From positions 3,286,001-3,350,000 of the forward strand of contig OY970217.1 in assembly GCA_963713965.1 (NCBI GenBank): a DNA stretch of 64,000 nucleotides, written 5' to 3'. The first letter of the stretch is position 1, and every line of letters starts with the position of its first letter. Of the stretch, positions 63,372 through 64,000 are shown in pieces. The stretch is from CALAGB01 sp963713965 (GTDB lineage: Bacteria; Chloroflexota; Chloroflexia; Thermomicrobiales; Thermomicrobiaceae). The position numbers and the translations under genes were made by a program. The notes under the pieces were generated by a model. That model searched no databases and was not told where the DNA came from. It was given only the letters and a program-made list of their open reading frames with translations.

Positions 63372-63588
63372 TCTTGTTTATTGAACGCCCGTTGAACGTA
63401 CAGCGGGGTTCGGTTCAGTAGACGTTGTCGTAGTTTGTACGTGATCGCGGGAAAGGGGTTAGGAATTGGGGCCCGGTGACGGCCACGCACTCCGTCATCG
63501 AACGCCAGTCCCTAACGCCTCCCACGGCGCGAATTGCAGTGGGTAGTCTCGTCAGAAAGCGAGTCTGTCCAGATGTGGGAGTCAATCT

Positions 63589-64000
63589 ATGCCCCCTATT
63601 ATTCATGAGCGATCGGTAGAGATCGGCGGGCGCGTCCTGACGATCGAAACCGGTAGGTTAGCCCAACAAGCCGGAGGCGCCGTCACGGTGCGCTTCGGCG
63701 ATACCATGGTGCTCTCGACCGCCACTGGCGAGAAGTCGCCCCGTGAGGGTCTCGATTTCTTCCCGCTTACGGTCGAATTCGAAGAGAAGATGTACGCCGC
63801 CGGAAAGATTCCGGGCGGATTCATCAAGCGCGAAGGTCGACCGACTGAGACGGCCATTCTGTCGGCGCGTCTGACGGACCGGCCAATTCGCCCACTCTTC
63901 CCCAAGGGCTACCGAAACGAAACGCAGATCGTCAGCACGGTGATCTCTGCCGATCAGGAGAATCTGCCTGACGTCCTTTCGATCAACGGTGCGTCGACAG
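63589..64000 (+). CDS. pnp: Polyribonucleotide nucleotidyltransferase (PNPase), N-terminal part, cut by the window edge
   Basis: Open from ATG 63589 (behind GGGAG) to the end of the window, 137 codons. It matches the first RNase PH domain of PNPase: VEIGGRVLTIETGRLAQQAG, VRFGDTMVLSTAT, FFPLTVEFEEKMYAAGKIPG and GFIKREGRPTETAILSARLT, then DRPIRPLFPKGYRNETQIVS. PNPase degrades RNA phosphorolytically from the 3' end. The KH and S1 domains lie beyond the window. Confidence 0.97.
   Translation, partial: MPPIIHERSVEIGGRVLTIETGRLAQQAGGAVTVRFGDTMVLSTATGEKSPREGLDFFPLTVEFEEKMYAAGKIPGGFIKREGRPTETAILSARLTDRPIRPLFPKGYRNETQIVSTVISADQENLPDVLSINGAST

Overview
The window reads as chromosomal DNA of a GC-rich, free-living bacterium. 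The most likely placement is Chloroflexota, class Thermomicrobia; this is an inference from gene content (short-form ProS, DUF3090, a secreted module I associate with that group, groESL with a CIRCE box) and not from a marker gene. I see no insertion sequence, prophage or CRISPR array.

Layout. 1-8.2 kb: the end of a hotdog thioesterase, a tightly overlapped minus-strand operon selD-rsmA-ispE, an ABM-domain protein, a Nif3-like protein, an aminotransferase and groES-groEL under a CIRCE operator. 8.5-19.7 kb: an envelope-glycan block (GT4, flippase-like protein, membrane glycosyltransferase, SH3 lipoprotein, two methyltransferases, two GT2 enzymes) with a gamma-glutamyltransferase and tRNA-Glu inside it. 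19.8-23.4 kb: an NrtR-type regulator next to nadA, a PHP phosphoesterase, tRNA-Thr and RidA. 23.4-28.0 kb: aromatic degradation (extradiol dioxygenase, CMD protein, PobA), a MetE-like protein and a second tRNA-Thr. 28.2-37.6 kb: a stress and storage-carbohydrate block (kinase-like protein, divergent PRPP synthetase, small membrane and stress proteins, GT4, flavoprotein, glycogen debranching enzyme). 38-43 kb: three paralogous secreted proteins with one N-terminal module and three different C-terminal cargos. 43-55.8 kb: PAP2 protein, RNase Z-like gene, class II aldolase, a second gamma-glutamyltransferase, DUF3090, a secreted glycosidase, an AIR-synthase-like protein, proS and small membrane proteins. 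55.9-64 kb: three tRNAs, an MFS exporter with a palindromic operator, the ilvB-ilvN-ilvC operon behind a complete transcription attenuator, rpsO and the start of pnp.

Most notable points: selD has an in-frame UGA at the catalytic position, so the enzyme itself is probably a selenoprotein; ilvBNC is preceded by a consensus promoter, a 51-residue Leu/Ile/Val-rich leader peptide and mutually exclusive antiterminator and terminator hairpins; the three secreted paralogues share an apparently undescribed domain and a 150-bp gene-conversion patch; a 32-codon peptide gene has a strong ribosome binding site. Four genes (selD, the flippase-like gene, the membrane glycosyltransferase, the RNase Z-like gene) each carry one extra base, which suggests assembly error more than real gene loss.
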